Below the pieces are notes generated by a model. The model was not told the DNA's origin, made no database searches, and worked only from the letters and a program-made list of their open reading frames with translations. A DNA stretch of 64,000 nucleotides, from positions 4,526,001-4,590,000 of the forward strand of contig NC_008577.1 of assembly GCF_000203935.1 (NCBI RefSeq), given 5' to 3'. Shown here piece by piece: positions 1 to 9,616 of this stretch. The stretch's first letter is position 1, and each line of letters starts with the position of its first letter. The DNA comes from Shewanella sp. ANA-3. Lineage in GTDB: Bacteria; Pseudomonadota; Gammaproteobacteria; Enterobacterales; Shewanellaceae. The position numbers and the translations under genes are program-made.

Positions 1-360
1 ATAGATGGCGTCGAAGTGGTGATTAATATGAAGCCTGAGCTCATTGGCAATATTCACCAACAAATTCTCCACGGTGGCGTCACCGCCACAGTGCTCGATG
101 TGGTCGGAGGGCTCACCGCCTTTGCAGGACTGGTTGCGAGTCGTGATGATTGGACTGTGGAGGAGTTACAACAACGGTTGCAGACCTTAGGCACTATCGA
201 TATGCGCGTCGATTATCTGCGCCCCGGGCGTGGACAGATTTTCACAGGCACGGGCAGCGTGATCCGTGCCGGCAATCGCGTCTCAGTGTGTCGCATGGAG
301 CTTCACAACGAGCAAGGAACCCATATCGCCTTCGGCACTGGCACTTATATGGTTGGCTAG
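1..360 (+). CDS. yigI: YigI-like hotdog-fold acyl-CoA thioesterase, 5' end missing
   Basis: The reading frame is open from the first base, so the gene starts before the window; about 119 residues are visible. The visible part holds the PaaI-type hotdog core: a 'LHGGVTATVLDVVGG' segment (the usual catalytic-helix region) followed by a 'RVDYLRPGRG' strand. The family hydrolyses acyl-CoA thioesters in the cytoplasm; YigI of E. coli acts on medium- and long-chain acyl-CoAs and lies next to rarD, as here. YigI is about 155 residues, so some 35 N-terminal residues are probably missing. Substrate is inferred from family and synteny only. Confidence 0.8.
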   Translation: MDGVEVVINMKPELIGNIHQQILHGGVTATVLDVVGGLTAFAGLVASRDDWTVEELQQRLQTLGTIDMRVDYLRPGRGQIFTGTGSVIRAGNRVSVCRMELHNEQGTHIAFGTGTYMVG

Positions 361-422
361 TCCGTTGTCACACATCGTTTTTTAGAAATTGTTTACCGTA
401 TTCAACATCGATAACCTAAAGG

Positions 423-461
423 GAAACACCTTGATTACTCAGGTGTTTCTCTCTAATTTTT
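423..461 (+). terminator. Rho-independent terminator after yigI
   Basis: A perfect 9-bp stem (gaaacacct / aggtgtttc) with a 9-nt loop is followed by a T-rich stretch. It sits between the yigI stop and rarD and would end the yigI transcript. Confidence 0.65.
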
Positions 462-575
462 GCTGAGCACTGGTTATTAGAGACATCCTGTAACGAAAAA
501 GGCGACCGCACACACCTTGAGTCAATTCCCATAGCCTCCTACAATCGCCGTCCTGTTGTCCTTCGAAGATGTCTC

Positions 576-1463
576 ATGCCTGATACTGAATACCGCAAAG
601 GGATCCTACTCGCCGTCAGTGCTTACTGTATGTGGGGATTTGCGCCCTTATATTTCAAACTACTCCACCATGTTTCGGCGACCGAAATTTTACTGCATCG
701 GGTGATCTGGTCATTTGTGTTTATGGTGATCATCATGCTGTTTATCGGTGGCTTTGGAAAGCTGCGCCAACTGTTTAAACAGCCAAAGCAGTTACTCGTG
801 CTCACCATCACCTCCCTGCTGATTGCCGCCAACTGGTTGATTTTTATCTGGGCCGTGAATAACGATCATATGCTCGATGCCAGCTTGGGTTACTTTATTA
901 ACCCCCTACTGAATGTGCTGCTCGGCATGCTGTTTTTAGGTGAAAGATTACGTAAGTTGCAATGGTTTGCCGTCGCGCTGGCGAGTGCTGGCGTGCTTAT
1001 TCAGTTGATTTCATTCGGTTCAATCCCCATTGTTTCCCTCGCCTTGGCGGGCACCTTCGGGGTGTATGCGCTGCTGCGTAAAAAGGTCAACGTGGATGCA
1101 AAATCGGGTCTGCTAGTCGAAACCGCTATCCTGCTACCGGTCGCATTGGTTTATCTGGTCGCAACCTTAGATAGCGCCACGGCGAATATGCTCACCAACG
1201 ATTGGCATCTTAACTTGTTGTTGATGGCGGCGGGGATTGTTACCACGATTCCACTATTGTGTTTTGCCGGTGCAGCGGTACGTATTCCATTGTCTATGCT
1301 CGGCTTTTTCCAATATATCGGCCCGAGTATTATGTTTATCCTCGCGGTAACCTTATTCAATGAACCCTTCGATGCCGAGAAGAGCATCACCTTTGGTTTT
1401 ATCTGGAGCGCCCTGTTGGTGTTCACCTTCGATATGGCCTATAAACGCAAAACGGCGCGATAA
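576..1463 (+). CDS. rarD: RarD, EamA-family inner-membrane transporter
   Basis: A 295-residue protein of about ten hydrophobic segments, with the EamA/DMT signature in the first helix (near 'YCMWGFAPLYFKLL', residues 17-30). RarD was named for a chloramphenicol-resistance phenotype; its physiological substrate is not settled, and drug/metabolite export is the family inference. Length matches E. coli RarD (296). The ATG at 576 is the first good start in frame. It has its own transcript, since a terminator precedes it, and it faces the next gene, which lies on the opposite strand. Confidence 0.9.
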   Translation: MPDTEYRKGILLAVSAYCMWGFAPLYFKLLHHVSATEILLHRVIWSFVFMVIIMLFIGGFGKLRQLFKQPKQLLVLTITSLLIAANWLIFIWAVNNDHMLDASLGYFINPLLNVLLGMLFLGERLRKLQWFAVALASAGVLIQLISFGSIPIVSLALAGTFGVYALLRKKVNVDAKSGLLVETAILLPVALVYLVATLDSATANMLTNDWHLNLLLMAAGIVTTIPLLCFAGAAVRIPLSMLGFFQYIGPSIMFILAVTLFNEPFDAEKSITFGFIWSALLVFTFDMAYKRKTAR

Positions 1464-1486
1464 CATCACGCCGCAGCCGACAGTTG

Positions 1487-1531
1487 CAAAAATAGTGGTT
1501 AAGTGAGCGTGTACTTAGCCTGCTATTTTTG
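1487..1531. terminator. Possible shared terminator between rarD and the convergent membrane protein gene
   Basis: Inverted arms caaaaatag (1487-1495) and ctatttttg (1523-1531) enclose a second imperfect inverted repeat. The A/T-rich outer arms would give U-tracts in both directions. The right arm overlaps the 3' end of the convergent gene. Confidence 0.45.
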
Positions 1532-2041
1532 TAGCTGGGTGATCAACCTTTCGCCCTCGGGCACAGACAAAAGCAGATTGTAGCCTCGCGTCGTTGGCAC
1601 TAGCACTAGCTCGGATTTATCCGTCACAGCCACAAATGCCTTACCCTTCCCTTTTAGATTAAACCAGCCGAGTTGAAACCCTGGCATACCGATACCATTG
1701 GTCTTAAAGCTGGGCGCTAAATCCGCCTCCAGCTTCAAGTCGATAATGCGCGCCTGCTCGACCAGCAGCTCGGAGCGTGCTAACTGCACTTTATAGAAGG
1801 GAATATCAAGTTTTAGCTCGGTGTCGGTTAGCGCGATTTCAGCATTATGGGATTGATAAAACACCCAAGAAAATCCGCCAATCATCACTAACAAAATACC
1901 TAAGCTCGCCGATTTAGCCACTTTCGGCATAGGTTTAACCCACAACATCCACAGCACACCAGCCAAACCTAGCAGCAAGATAATAAAGCTTAAAATGGAG
2001 GTTTGAGTCAGAGGCGCGAGGGAGAAAAACTGAGTCACCAT
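1523..2041 (-). CDS. Small membrane protein with a PH-like cytoplasmic domain (unknown function)
   Basis: 172 residues. Two transmembrane helices (about residues 15-35 and 45-63) are followed by about 110 soluble residues rich in beta strands. The architecture resembles bacterial PH-domain membrane proteins: two N-terminal helices, then a barrel-like region with an 'ALTDTELKLDIPFYKVQL' strand pair. No catalytic motif is visible. It is a single-gene unit between convergent rarD and the argA terminator. The PH-like assignment is inference from layout; function is unknown. Confidence 0.6.
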   Translation of the reverse strand: MVTQFFSLAPLTQTSILSFIILLLGLAGVLWMLWVKPMPKVAKSASLGILLVMIGGFSWVFYQSHNAEIALTDTELKLDIPFYKVQLARSELLVEQARIIDLKLEADLAPSFKTNGIGMPGFQLGWFNLKGKGKAFVAVTDKSELVLVPTTRGYNLLLSVPEGERLITQLQK

Positions 2042-2098
2042 GGTGGGCAGTCCTTAAGGTAGAAAAGCTTAATCTGCCAACAAAGACATATTATGTCA

Positions 2099-2126
2099 AC
2101 AAAAATGCCAGCGCTAGGCTGGCATC
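2099..2126 (-). terminator. argA terminator
   Basis: On the minus strand an 8-bp stem (atgccagc / gctggcat) with a 5-nt loop is followed by a run of five T, about 20 bp after the argA stop. Confidence 0.75.
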
Positions 2127-2144
2127 TTATCAAGCGTGTAACGC

Positions 2145-3464
2145 TTACAGATCGAGGGCGAGAATTTTAGAGCGGCGCTGATAGTTATACAGCTGCTTTT
2201 TCTTCTGCGGTAAGGCTTCCACATCTTCAATCACAAAGCCATGCTCTAAGAACCAGTGAATGCTGCGGGTAGTCAAGGCAAACAAACGGGAATAACCGCG
2301 GCTACGCGCCTGACCTATGATGTTTTTCAGCAGCAAACTGCCCCTATCCGCATCGCGATAATCTGGGTGCACTACCAAACAGGCAAACTCCCCGGCGTTA
2401 TCCTCCTCGAAAGGATACAGGGCCGCACAGCCAATGACTAAGCCATCACGCTCAATCAACATAAATTGCTCGATCTCAATCTCAAGCTGCTCACGACTGC
2501 GGCGCACCAAAATGCCTTGCTCTTCCAAGGGACGAATTAAGTTTAGTACGCCACCAATATCGCTAATCGACGCGCGGCGCAGACGCTCAGCGCTTTCTGT
2601 CACGATTTGCGTACCTATGCCCTCACGGGAGAACAACTCCTGCAGCAAGGCGCCGTCATCGAGGTAACTGACCAAATGGCAACGTGGCACACCATTGCGG
2701 CACGCATCAATGCTCGCCTTGAGGAAAGCCATAGTGCCCACACAGGCAGAACCTTGCTCAGCGAGCTTAGTCAGAATGTTTTGCGCGTCATTTGGCATTA
2801 ATTCAGCAATCACATCGCCATTGCGATCGAGGATGCCGTTTTGCGAACTAAAGCCAATCATCTTGTCGGCCTTCAGCTTGATCGCGACTTGAGTGGCAAT
2901 CTCTTCAGCGGTGAGGTTAAAGCTTTCGCCAGTGACCGATGCGGCAATCGGCCCCATCAACACGATACAGTGATTATCGAGCTGACGCTTAAGCCCTTGA
3001 GTATCGATACGGCGCACTTTGCCGCTTAAACAAAAATCCACGCCATTATCGACCCCCAGAGGCTGGGCGATCACAAAGTTACCGCTGACTAAGTTGATTT
3101 GCGCGCCTTGCATCGGCGTATTACTGAGGCTCATCGATAAACGCGCGGTGATATCAAACTGCAATGCGCCCGCGACCTGCTTGATCACTTTAAGCGAGTC
3201 TTCATCGGTGATACGTACACCTTCGTGGTAGGCGGGTTCAATCCCATTGGCTGCCAACGCCGCATCGATTTGCGGCCTCGCGCCATACACCAACACCACT
3301 TTAATGCCTAAACTGTGCAACAGGGCCACGTCATTCAAAATGCCGCGAAATTGATTTTGTGCTAAAGCCTCGCCACCCAACATCACCACAAAGGTTTTCC
3401 CTCTATGGGCATTGACGTAAGGGGCAGAATGACGAAATCCATCAACCAGTTCAGTGGTACGCAC
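2145..3464 (-). CDS. argA: Amino-acid N-acetyltransferase (N-acetylglutamate synthase)
   Basis: First committed step of arginine synthesis: acetyl-CoA plus glutamate gives N-acetylglutamate. An amino-acid-kinase-like domain (about residues 8-270, '[10 protein letters not shown]', 'VYGARPQID') is followed by a GNAT acetyltransferase domain (about 290-435, 'CLVVHPDYR', '[13 protein letters not shown]'). The frame is open to ATG codons at 3512 and 3482, but homology with E. coli ArgA (443 residues) begins at '[12 protein letters not shown]'. GTG at 3464 (439 residues) is therefore chosen; a GAGG lies about 12 bases upstream. Arginine control is likely at two levels: feedback on the kinase-like domain (family knowledge) and ArgR boxes over the promoter. 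Confidence 0.93.
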   Translation of the reverse strand: MRTTELVDGFRHSAPYVNAHRGKTFVVMLGGEALAQNQFRGILNDVALLHSLGIKVVLVYGARPQIDAALAANGIEPAYHEGVRITDEDSLKVIKQVAGALQFDITARLSMSLSNTPMQGAQINLVSGNFVIAQPLGVDNGVDFCLSGKVRRIDTQGLKRQLDNHCIVLMGPIAASVTGESFNLTAEEIATQVAIKLKADKMIGFSSQNGILDRNGDVIAELMPNDAQNILTKLAEQGSACVGTMAFLKASIDACRNGVPRCHLVSYLDDGALLQELFSREGIGTQIVTESAERLRRASISDIGGVLNLIRPLEEQGILVRRSREQLEIEIEQFMLIERDGLVIGCAALYPFEEDNAGEFACLVVHPDYRDADRGSLLLKNIIGQARSRGYSRLFALTTRSIHWFLEHGFVIEDVEALPQKKKQLYNYQRRSKILALDL

Positions 3465-3543
3465 GCGTTGTTTACACCTCATATTTGAGCTGGCAATGCC
3501 AACATGACACACCAGGATTGAATGACTAAAACACGCGTATAGT

Positions 3544-3582
3544 ATTGCATTTTAATTCACCAATAAAGAATTTATTCTCATT
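3544..3582 (-). promoter_or_regulatory. Tandem ARG boxes (ArgR operator) upstream of argA
   Basis: Box 1 core at 3546-3559 reads tgcattttaattca on the plus strand. Box 2 core at 3567-3580 reads agaatttattctca. Both resemble the ArgR consensus tgaatnnnnattca. Their centres are 21 bp apart, the spacing of an ARG-box pair bound by one ArgR hexamer. A -10-like tactat (minus strand, 3540-3545) lies beside box 1, so binding would block the promoter. Confidence 0.7.
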
Positions 3583-3734
3583 AAAATGCAGTTTTAATAC
3601 AATAAAGTGCTTATATTTTCAAAAAATTGCATTTTTGATAAATGATCACATTTTTTTAACTCAATGTGGTTTAGCAGCACTGACCAAGTATGGGACAGAT
3701 TTATCTCAACTTGATGACGAGAAGCCAAAAAAAG

Positions 3735-3766
3735 ACCAAAAAAAAGCCCCTTAGATAAGGGGCTTT
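3735..3766 (-). terminator. rpmB-rpmG terminator
   Basis: The stem agcccctt / aaggggct with a 4-nt loop (3745-3764) is followed on the minus strand by a run of eight or nine T, about 25 bp after the rpmG stop. Confidence 0.85.
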
Positions 3767-3787
3767 TCTCGAAACACTAAACAAGGA

Positions 3788-3961
3788 TTACTTGATTTTT
3801 GCTTCTTTGTAGATAACGTGCTGACGAATAACTGGATCAAATTTTTTGATTTCCATTTTTTCTGGCATGTTACGCTTGTTTTTTTCAGTTGTGTAGAAGT
3901 GACCAGTTTTAGCTGTAGAAACTAATTTGATCTTCTCACGATTACCTTTAGCTTTAGCCAT
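3788..3961 (-). CDS. rpmG: 50S ribosomal protein L33
   Basis: A 57-residue basic protein beginning [17 protein letters not shown], with the L33 core '[18 protein letters not shown]' and a C-terminal '[10 protein letters not shown]'. It is a component of the large ribosomal subunit. This is the version without zinc-binding cysteines (no CxxC pairs are present). It follows rpmB after 6 bp and shares its promoter and terminator, the conserved rpmB-rpmG operon. Confidence 0.96.
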   Translation of the reverse strand: MAKAKGNREKIKLVSTAKTGHFYTTEKNKRNMPEKMEIKKFDPVIRQHVIYKEAKIK

Positions 3962-3967
3962 GATCTA

Positions 3968-4204
3968 TTACACCTTCTCGCCACGGGCACGAAGTTCAGC
4001 AACAACAACTTCAATACCTTTCTTATCGATCAGACGGATACCTTTAGTAGATACACGTAACTGTACGAAACGTTTTTCTTCTTCTAACCAGAAACGGTGG
4101 TTTTGCAGGTTAGGTAAAAAACGACGACGGGTCGCGTTTTTTGCGTGCGAACGGTTGTTACCAACCATCGGCTTCTTGCCAGTAACTTGGCATACTCTTG
4201 ACAT
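3968..4204 (-). CDS. rpmB: 50S ribosomal protein L28
   Basis: 78 residues, beginning [20 protein letters not shown], the L28 signature, then '[14 protein letters not shown]' and a C-terminal '[15 protein letters not shown]'. The frame extends 15 bp further to an ATG at 4219, but family alignment and a GGAG about ten bases before it support 4204. First gene of rpmB-rpmG; radC ends just upstream. Confidence 0.97.
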   Translation of the reverse strand: MSRVCQVTGKKPMVGNNRSHAKNATRRRFLPNLQNHRFWLEEEKRFVQLRVSTKGIRLIDKKGIEVVVAELRARGEKV

Positions 4205-4289
4205 GTCAGTCTTCTCCAAAAAACAATTTTAACGCTCGAGCATTAATGTACCTCGTATGGCCGTCGCCCGAGGCACAAAGAGGGCGCAT

Positions 4290-4318
4290 TTTATACACGA
4301 TCATAGAGGTAAGATCAA
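4290..4318 (-). promoter_or_regulatory. rpmBG sigma-70 promoter with a GC-rich discriminator
   Basis: On the minus strand -35 ttgatc (4318-4313) and -10 tataaa (4295-4290) are separated by exactly 17 bp. The -10 is followed by atgcgccctc, a G/C-rich discriminator like those of stringently controlled ribosomal promoters. The long leader to the rpmB start is about 80 nt. Confidence 0.65.
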
Positions 4319-4326
4319 GCGTTAGA

Positions 4327-5004
4327 TTAATTAATCCAGCCTCGTTCCGCGAAGGAAACTATCTCTCGATCACCAACAACCATATGGTCCAGTAAGGATA
4401 CGTCTATGGTTGCTAACGCATTTTTTAATCGCTCAGTTATTCGTCTGTCAGCCTGACTGGGCTCGGCAATACCAGACGGATGATTGTGACACACTATGAC
4501 GGCAGCAGCCTTTTTCTCCAGCACTAGGCTCACCACTTCACGTGGATACACCGAAGCTGAATCTATTGTTCCGCGGAATAATTCGACGAATTGAATCACT
4601 CTATGCTGGCTATCCAGCAGCAAAATTGCGAACACTTCATAGGAGCGGTCAGCTAATTGTCTCATTAAATAATCCCGAGTTAAATCGGGATTTGTCAAAA
4701 CCTGACCTCTCTGCAGGTTTTCTTGTGCCACACGCCTCGCTAATTCAGCCGCGGCTTGAAGCTGGGCGTATTTTACAGGTCCCACGCCCGGAAGTCGACA
4801 CACCTGATGCTTTGGTGCGCAAAGTAAGCTTCTTAATCCACCAAATTCATGGATCAGTGAGCGCGCAAGGTCGACCGCATTCAAACCGCTCAGCCCATTT
4901 CGCAGTAAAACGGCCAGTAATTCTGCATCAGAGAGATGGGCGGCGCCTTTTACTAATAATTTATCCCGCGGACCTTCGCCCTCGGGCCAATCCTTAATCG
5001 CCAT
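4327..5004 (-). CDS. radC: RadC / YicR family JAB-domain protein
   Basis: 225 residues. A helix-hairpin-helix (about 70-85, 'CRLPGVGPVKYAQLQ') is followed by a JAB/MPN+ metalloprotease-like domain with its zinc motif 'VCHNHPSG...D' (H173, H175, D186). Despite the name, a role in repair has not held up for the family; its biochemical function is unresolved. Position upstream of rpmBG matches the usual gammaproteobacterial order. It is divergent from coaBC. Confidence 0.92.
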   Translation of the reverse strand: MAIKDWPEGEGPRDKLLVKGAAHLSDAELLAVLLRNGLSGLNAVDLARSLIHEFGGLRSLLCAPKHQVCRLPGVGPVKYAQLQAAAELARRVAQENLQRGQVLTNPDLTRDYLMRQLADRSYEVFAILLLDSQHRVIQFVELFRGTIDSASVYPREVVSLVLEKKAAAVIVCHNHPSGIAEPSQADRRITERLKNALATIDVSLLDHMVVGDREIVSFAERGWIN

Positions 5005-5125
5005 ACGACCTCCTTGTCAGCGCGAATTTTCACTTTAGACAAGTATGGACGAGTTTTTTTGAACTGGGACAGTCACGCCAATTAGTCGCTTTGTGGTATG
5101 GTTGGCGACATTATTTCAATCTCGG

Positions 5126-6355
5126 ATGATGTCTGTGAGCCTGATAACGAAAAACGTCCTACTGGGTATTGGTGGCGGCATAGCGGCCTACAAAAGTGCG
5201 GATTTAGTGCGCCGCTTAAAAGAACGCGGCTTTGATGTGCGAGTGGTGATGAGCCAGAGTGCCATGGAATTTATTACCCCTCTCACTCTGCAAGCCTTAT
5301 CAGGCCATCCCGTGGCATCAAGCTTACTCGATCCGGCGGCCGAAGCGGCAATGGGTCATATCGAACTCGCGCGCTGGGCGGATTTAGTTATTATCGCCCC
5401 CGCCACCGCGAATTTGCTGGCCCGTATCAATGCGGGCATGGCGGATGAGCTTATCACCACCACTTGTCTTGCGACCGAAGCACCGATAGCCCTGTGTCCC
5501 GCGATGAATCAGCAGATGTATCGCAATGTCGCAACCCAAGCCAATTTAGCGAGTTTACAAGGCCGAGGTTATACCCTGTGGGGCCCCGCCAGCGGCAGCC
5601 AAGCCTGTGGCGAAGTAGGCCCTGGTCGTATGCTCGAACCGTTAGAAATCGCAGAATTAGCCAGTCGCTTTTTTGCAACAAAAGATGTCTATGCTGAACA
5701 GGAAACTCAGCCGCTAGCGGGCCAGTCGGTGCTCATTACCGCAGGACCAACCCGCGAAGCCATCGATCCGGTGCGTTATATCTCTAATCACAGCTCAGGC
5801 AAGATGGGATTCGCCTTAGCGAAAGCCGCCGCCGACATGGGCGCCGCTGTGACCTTGGTCTCAGGTCCAGTAAATTTAGCCACCCCAGAGGGGGTGACGC
5901 GAATCGATGTCGAATCGGCACAAAATATGCTCGACGCGGTGATGGATAATGTTGATAAAAAAGATATTTTCATTGGCTGCGCGGCGGTTGCCGACTATCG
6001 CGTCAGTGATATTGCGGACTGTAAGATCAAAAAGTCCAGTGAGGAAATGCAACTTGCGCTGGTGAGGAATCCTGATATCTTAGCGACGGTCGCAAGCTTG
6101 GCAAACCGTCCTTTTGTGGTGGGATTTGCCGCCGAAACCCATGATGTAGAAGCCTACGCCCGCGATAAACTCAAACGCAAAAATTTGAATATGATCGCCG
6201 CAAACGATGTATCCGTTGCTGGTCTTGGCTTTAATGCCGATGCCAATGCCCTGCGTGTATTCTGGCCGCAGGGTAGTCAAGATTTGCCTGCTACCGATAA
6301 GCTCACGTTGGCTCGGCAATTACTTTCGTTGATAGTGAAAGAAAAAACAAAATAA
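5126..6355 (+). CDS. coaBC: Bifunctional phosphopantothenoylcysteine decarboxylase / phosphopantothenate-cysteine ligase
   Basis: Two consecutive steps of coenzyme A synthesis. N-terminal CoaC flavoprotein domain (about 1-180): '[18 protein letters not shown]', active-site His near 78 ('[19 protein letters not shown]'), 'PAMNQQMY' and Cys near 161 in '[13 protein letters not shown]'. C-terminal CoaB domain (about 195-405): '[20 protein letters not shown]' and the 'KIKK' lysines. The frame opens at 5093, but homology supports the ATG pair at 5126/5129 (409/408 residues; E. coli 406). Its stop directly abuts the dut start, so the two are probably co-translated. Confidence 0.95.
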   Translation: MMSVSLITKNVLLGIGGGIAAYKSADLVRRLKERGFDVRVVMSQSAMEFITPLTLQALSGHPVASSLLDPAAEAAMGHIELARWADLVIIAPATANLLARINAGMADELITTTCLATEAPIALCPAMNQQMYRNVATQANLASLQGRGYTLWGPASGSQACGEVGPGRMLEPLEIAELASRFFATKDVYAEQETQPLAGQSVLITAGPTREAIDPVRYISNHSSGKMGFALAKAAADMGAAVTLVSGPVNLATPEGVTRIDVESAQNMLDAVMDNVDKKDIFIGCAAVADYRVSDIADCKIKKSSEEMQLALVRNPDILATVASLANRPFVVGFAAETHDVEAYARDKLKRKNLNMIAANDVSVAGLGFNADANALRVFWPQGSQDLPATDKLTLARQLLSLIVKEKTK

Positions 6356-6814
6356 ATGAAAACACCGATTGAATTAAAGATCCTCGATTCCCGTATTGGC
6401 TCTGAATTTCCCCTGCCCGCCTATGCCACGCCTGGCAGCGCGGGAATGGATCTTCGCGCCATGATAGATACCACAATGACGATAGCCCCAGGTGAGACTC
6501 AGTTAATCCCGACGGGCATCGCCATCCACGTGGCAGACCCAGGCCTTGCCGCCGTGATCCTGCCCCGTTCAGGCCTTGGCCATAAGCACGGTATCGTACT
6601 CGGCAATCTGGTTGGGCTTATCGATTCAGATTATCAAGGTCCCTTGATGGTCTCTTGCTGGAACCGCAGCGATACCCCATTTACTTTAGAAATTGGTGAT
6701 CGTCTCGCACAACTCGTGTTTGTTCCTGTAGTACAAGCACAATTCAAACTCGTTGATGAGTTCGACAGCTCAGATCGTGGTGAAGGTGGATTTGGCCATT
6801 CTGGCACTAAATAA
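6356..6814 (+). CDS. dut: Deoxyuridine 5'-triphosphate nucleotidohydrolase (dUTPase)
   Basis: Hydrolyses dUTP to dUMP, keeping uracil out of DNA and supplying dTMP synthesis. 152 residues, with all five trimeric-dUTPase motifs visible: 'GSAGMDLRA' near 28, '[10 protein letters not shown]' near 71, 'GLIDSDYQG' with the catalytic Asp near 90, 'RLAQLVF' near 117, and the C-terminal glycine-rich '[10 protein letters not shown]'. It starts on the base after the coaBC stop, and slmA follows 30 bp on, giving the conserved coaBC-dut-slmA cluster. Confidence 0.97.
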   Translation: MKTPIELKILDSRIGSEFPLPAYATPGSAGMDLRAMIDTTMTIAPGETQLIPTGIAIHVADPGLAAVILPRSGLGHKHGIVLGNLVGLIDSDYQGPLMVSCWNRSDTPFTLEIGDRLAQLVFVPVVQAQFKLVDEFDSSDRGEGGFGHSGTK

Positions 6815-6844
6815 CCGGCATCGATATTGAGCAAGGATACTGCA

Positions 6845-7438
6845 ATGGCTGTAAGCCCAAAAATTAATCGTCGTGAACACATACTGCAATGCCTAGCGCA
6901 AATGCTAGAAACCAGCCCAGGACAACGTATTACCACCGCTAAACTCGCCTCTGAGGTCGGTGTATCGGAAGCGGCACTCTATCGCCACTTTCCGAGTAAG
7001 GCGCGGATGTTTGAAGGGTTAATTGAGTTTATTGAAGAGTCATTACTCTCCCGCATCAACATCATCATGAACGATGAAAAAGACACCATGAGACGTTGCC
7101 AATTAGTGCTACAACTGCTGTTGATTTTCGCCGAGCGCAACCCTGGGATCTCTCGGGTGCTCAATGGCGATGCGCTCTTAGGTGAAAACGAGCGTCTACG
7201 CAGTCGTATCAGCACCCTATTTGCCAAAATTGAAACCCAACTCAAGCAAATTCTGCGGGAAAAAACCCTACGTGAAGGGAAAGGCTTTAATTTAGATGAG
7301 GCTATTTTAGCTAATTTGCTGTTAGCCTTCGCCGAAGGGCGAATCGCCCAATTTGTACGCAGCGAGTTTAAACTCAAACCAACGCAGCACTTCGATGAAC
7401 AGTGGCGCTTTATTCAGCATCAGCTGTTACAAAGCTAA
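6845..7438 (+). CDS. slmA: SlmA nucleoid-occlusion factor (TetR family)
   Basis: Binds specific chromosomal sites and blocks FtsZ ring assembly over the nucleoid. The N-terminal TetR helix-turn-helix (about residues 28-50) contains '[20 protein letters not shown]', nearly identical to E. coli. The C-terminal ligand/FtsZ-binding region includes '[17 protein letters not shown]'. A TTG at 6827 is in frame, but the ATG at 6845 has an AAGGA about eight bases before it and gives 197 residues (E. coli 198). Confidence 0.95.
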
Positions 7439-7452
7439 TGATTTTTCAATAC

Positions 7453-7481
7453 AAAGGACGGTAATCACCGTCCTTTCTTTT
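7453..7481 (+). terminator. Terminator after slmA
   Basis: A 9-bp stem aaaggacgg / ccgtccttt with a 6-nt loop is followed by cttttat. Confidence 0.8.
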
Positions 7482-7573
7482 ATCCCCCACGCCTTGTATC
7501 GGTATTTCTTTTGTTTTAATCTCGAGTAAACATTTTCAAAACAAAAACCACAATAATATTACAAGGATGTCAG

Positions 7574-9559
7574 ATGAAATCTTTGCCATTTGCTGCATTG
7601 GCCGTAATTTGCTTGCCTATTATGCCTTTCAGCACATTCGCGGCCGAAACCTCGGCGACAAATGCCCTATCACAATCCCAATTATTCAGTCGCGGTAACG
7701 AGTACTCTAACGTCAAGATCTCGCCTACCGGCAAATACTTAAGTGCAATTACCAGTGTTGAGGGTAAAAATGTACTTATAGTATTGGATGCTCAAACCAA
7801 AAAACTGCTGAATGCGATTCGCTTCCCAAGTAACGCACAGGTAGGCACCTATGAATGGGCCAATAGCGAGCGCATTGTACTGGCAAAAGAATACCTTAAG
7901 GGTTGGACCGATGTACCCCAATACTACGGCGAATTAATGGCGGTCAACGCCGATGGTTCTCGCCCTAAATATCTATTTGGATATAACAGCGGCGAGCAAC
8001 AAACAGGTTCAAATATCAAGAAAAACACAGCCATAAGTGCCACAGCATTCATTCTGGATCCTCTACCGGATGATGAACGCTATATGCTGGTCAATGCGCT
8101 CCCGTGGACTGGAGCCCCAGACTTGAGTGAAACTCCTCAGGATGTCTACCGCGTTGACCTTTTTAGCGGGGTTCGTAAACGCATAACTGGCTCCCCCATT
8201 GGCCGAGCACGCTTTATGACTGACCATGATGGTGAAGTCCGCTTTGTGGCAGGGGAAGATGGCAAAAACATCACTAAAGTCTTTTACCGCAAAGATGGCG
8301 AATGGATAAACACCGACAAACTTAACCTTGGCTTAAGTGATTTTACGCCTATCTCTTTCGCTGATAATAAAAATACCATCTATGCAGCGGGTCGAGTGGG
8401 CACTGAAACCTTAGGCGTCTATCGCATCAATCTCGAAACGGGTGAGAAGGCCGAGATCATTCAAGATGAGGTCGTTGATCCCAGCAACTTCTGGATCAAC
8501 GGCACCAATAAGCAGCTGTATGCCGTAGAGTTTGAAAATGGCTATCCCAGTTATGCCTTTGTCGATAACAACGACAATCACGCCAAACTGCTTAAGGATT
8601 TAATTGCTGCTCTACCTGGCCATCAAGTACGAATTGTCAGCGAAACCCGTAATGGCGAGCAACTGGTGGTGATTGCATTTAACGATCGCAATCCTGGTGA
8701 TTACTATGTGTTTGATACGAAAAAGCTCAAGCTAGAGTATCTAGCCGCCGCCCGCAAATGGCTCGACCCCGAAAAAATGGCGGAGGTTAAACCTATTAGT
8801 TTCACCAACCGCGATGGCCAAATAATCCATGGCTATTTAACCTTACCCTTCGGCAAAGAAGCCAAGAATTTACCCTTGGTCGTCAATCCCCATGGTGGTC
8901 CCCATGGCATTCGTGACTGGTGGGGCTTTGACCCACAAAACCAACTACTCGCTCAAAATGGTATGGCGGTATTGCAGGTTAACTTCCGCGGCTCAGGTGG
9001 TTATGGCGAGCGTTTCGAGCAAGCAGGCTATCAAAAGTGGGGTTCGGATATTCAGCACGATATTATCGATGCAACTCAATATGTGATTGATCAAGGCTTT
9101 GCCGATAAGGAACGGGTGTGTATCGCAGGCGGTAGCTTTGGCGGCTATAGCGCACTACAAAGCGCCGTATTAGCGCCCGATATGTTTAAATGCGCGGTTG
9201 GGTTTGCCGGTGTGTATGATCTGGAGTTGATGTTTGATGAAGGAGACGTCGCCAGAACACGTTCAGGCACAAGCTATCTTAAGGACGTACTCGGCCAAGA
9301 CAAAGCCACCCTAAAAGCCATGTCTCCCTCTGAGAACGTTGCTAAATTAAAAGCGAACCTCTTACTGGTGCACGGTGGTGACGATGAGCGAGCGCCGATT
9401 GAACAGCTCGAATCACTCGAAAAAGCCCTCAAAGCCCATAATTATCCCTACCAAAAACTGGTGATGGATAACGAAGGCCATGGTTTTTATAACGATGAGC
9501 ATAGAGCCAAGTATTACGATCAGATGCTGAGCTTCTTAAAAACCAACTTAAAACTTTAG
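7574..9559 (+). CDS. Secreted S9-family (prolyl oligopeptidase / dipeptidyl-peptidase-like) serine peptidase
   Basis: 661 residues with a Sec signal peptide (about 1-23, cleavage after TFA). A long N-terminal beta-propeller-like region precedes a C-terminal alpha/beta-hydrolase domain (about 400-660). The catalytic triad is readable: Ser521 in 'GGSFGGYS', Asp603/604 in 'HGGDDERAP', His636 in 'EGHGFYN'; the oxyanion 'NPHGGPHG' precedes. It probably cleaves short peptides in the periplasm or outside the cell. The exact specificity (DPP versus acylaminoacyl peptidase) cannot be read. Monocistronic, with terminators on both sides. Confidence 0.88.
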   Translation: MKSLPFAALAVICLPIMPFSTFAAETSATNALSQSQLFSRGNEYSNVKISPTGKYLSAITSVEGKNVLIVLDAQTKKLLNAIRFPSNAQVGTYEWANSERIVLAKEYLKGWTDVPQYYGELMAVNADGSRPKYLFGYNSGEQQTGSNIKKNTAISATAFILDPLPDDERYMLVNALPWTGAPDLSETPQDVYRVDLFSGVRKRITGSPIGRARFMTDHDGEVRFVAGEDGKNITKVFYRKDGEWINTDKLNLGLSDFTPISFADNKNTIYAAGRVGTETLGVYRINLETGEKAEIIQDEVVDPSNFWINGTNKQLYAVEFENGYPSYAFVDNNDNHAKLLKDLIAALPGHQVRIVSETRNGEQLVVIAFNDRNPGDYYVFDTKKLKLEYLAAARKWLDPEKMAEVKPISFTNRDGQIIHGYLTLPFGKEAKNLPLVVNPHGGPHGIRDWWGFDPQNQLLAQNGMAVLQVNFRGSGGYGERFEQAGYQKWGSDIQHDIIDATQYVIDQGFADKERVCIAGGSFGGYSALQSAVLAPDMFKCAVGFAGVYDLELMFDEGDVARTRSGTSYLKDVLGQDKATLKAMSPSENVAKLKANLLLVHGGDDERAPIEQLESLEKALKAHNYPYQKLVMDNEGHGFYNDEHRAKYYDQMLSFLKTNLKL

Positions 9560-9616
9560 CACTCACTAAAATAATTACTATCTTCATCAAGATAATGATG
9601 TTTTAGCGCCCCGAGG

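Larger units (their letters stand above)
3465..3787. other. argA / rpmG intergenic region (323 bp)
   Basis: This A/T-rich stretch holds the argA promoter and ARG boxes on the left and the rpmBG terminator on the right. The short open frames through it show no recognisable protein. Confidence 0.7.

Noticed and set aside
3545-3754. Open frame between argA and rpmG
   Set aside because: It runs through the ARG boxes and the rpmBG terminator, is Lys/Phe-rich from A/T-rich DNA and has no ribosome binding site.
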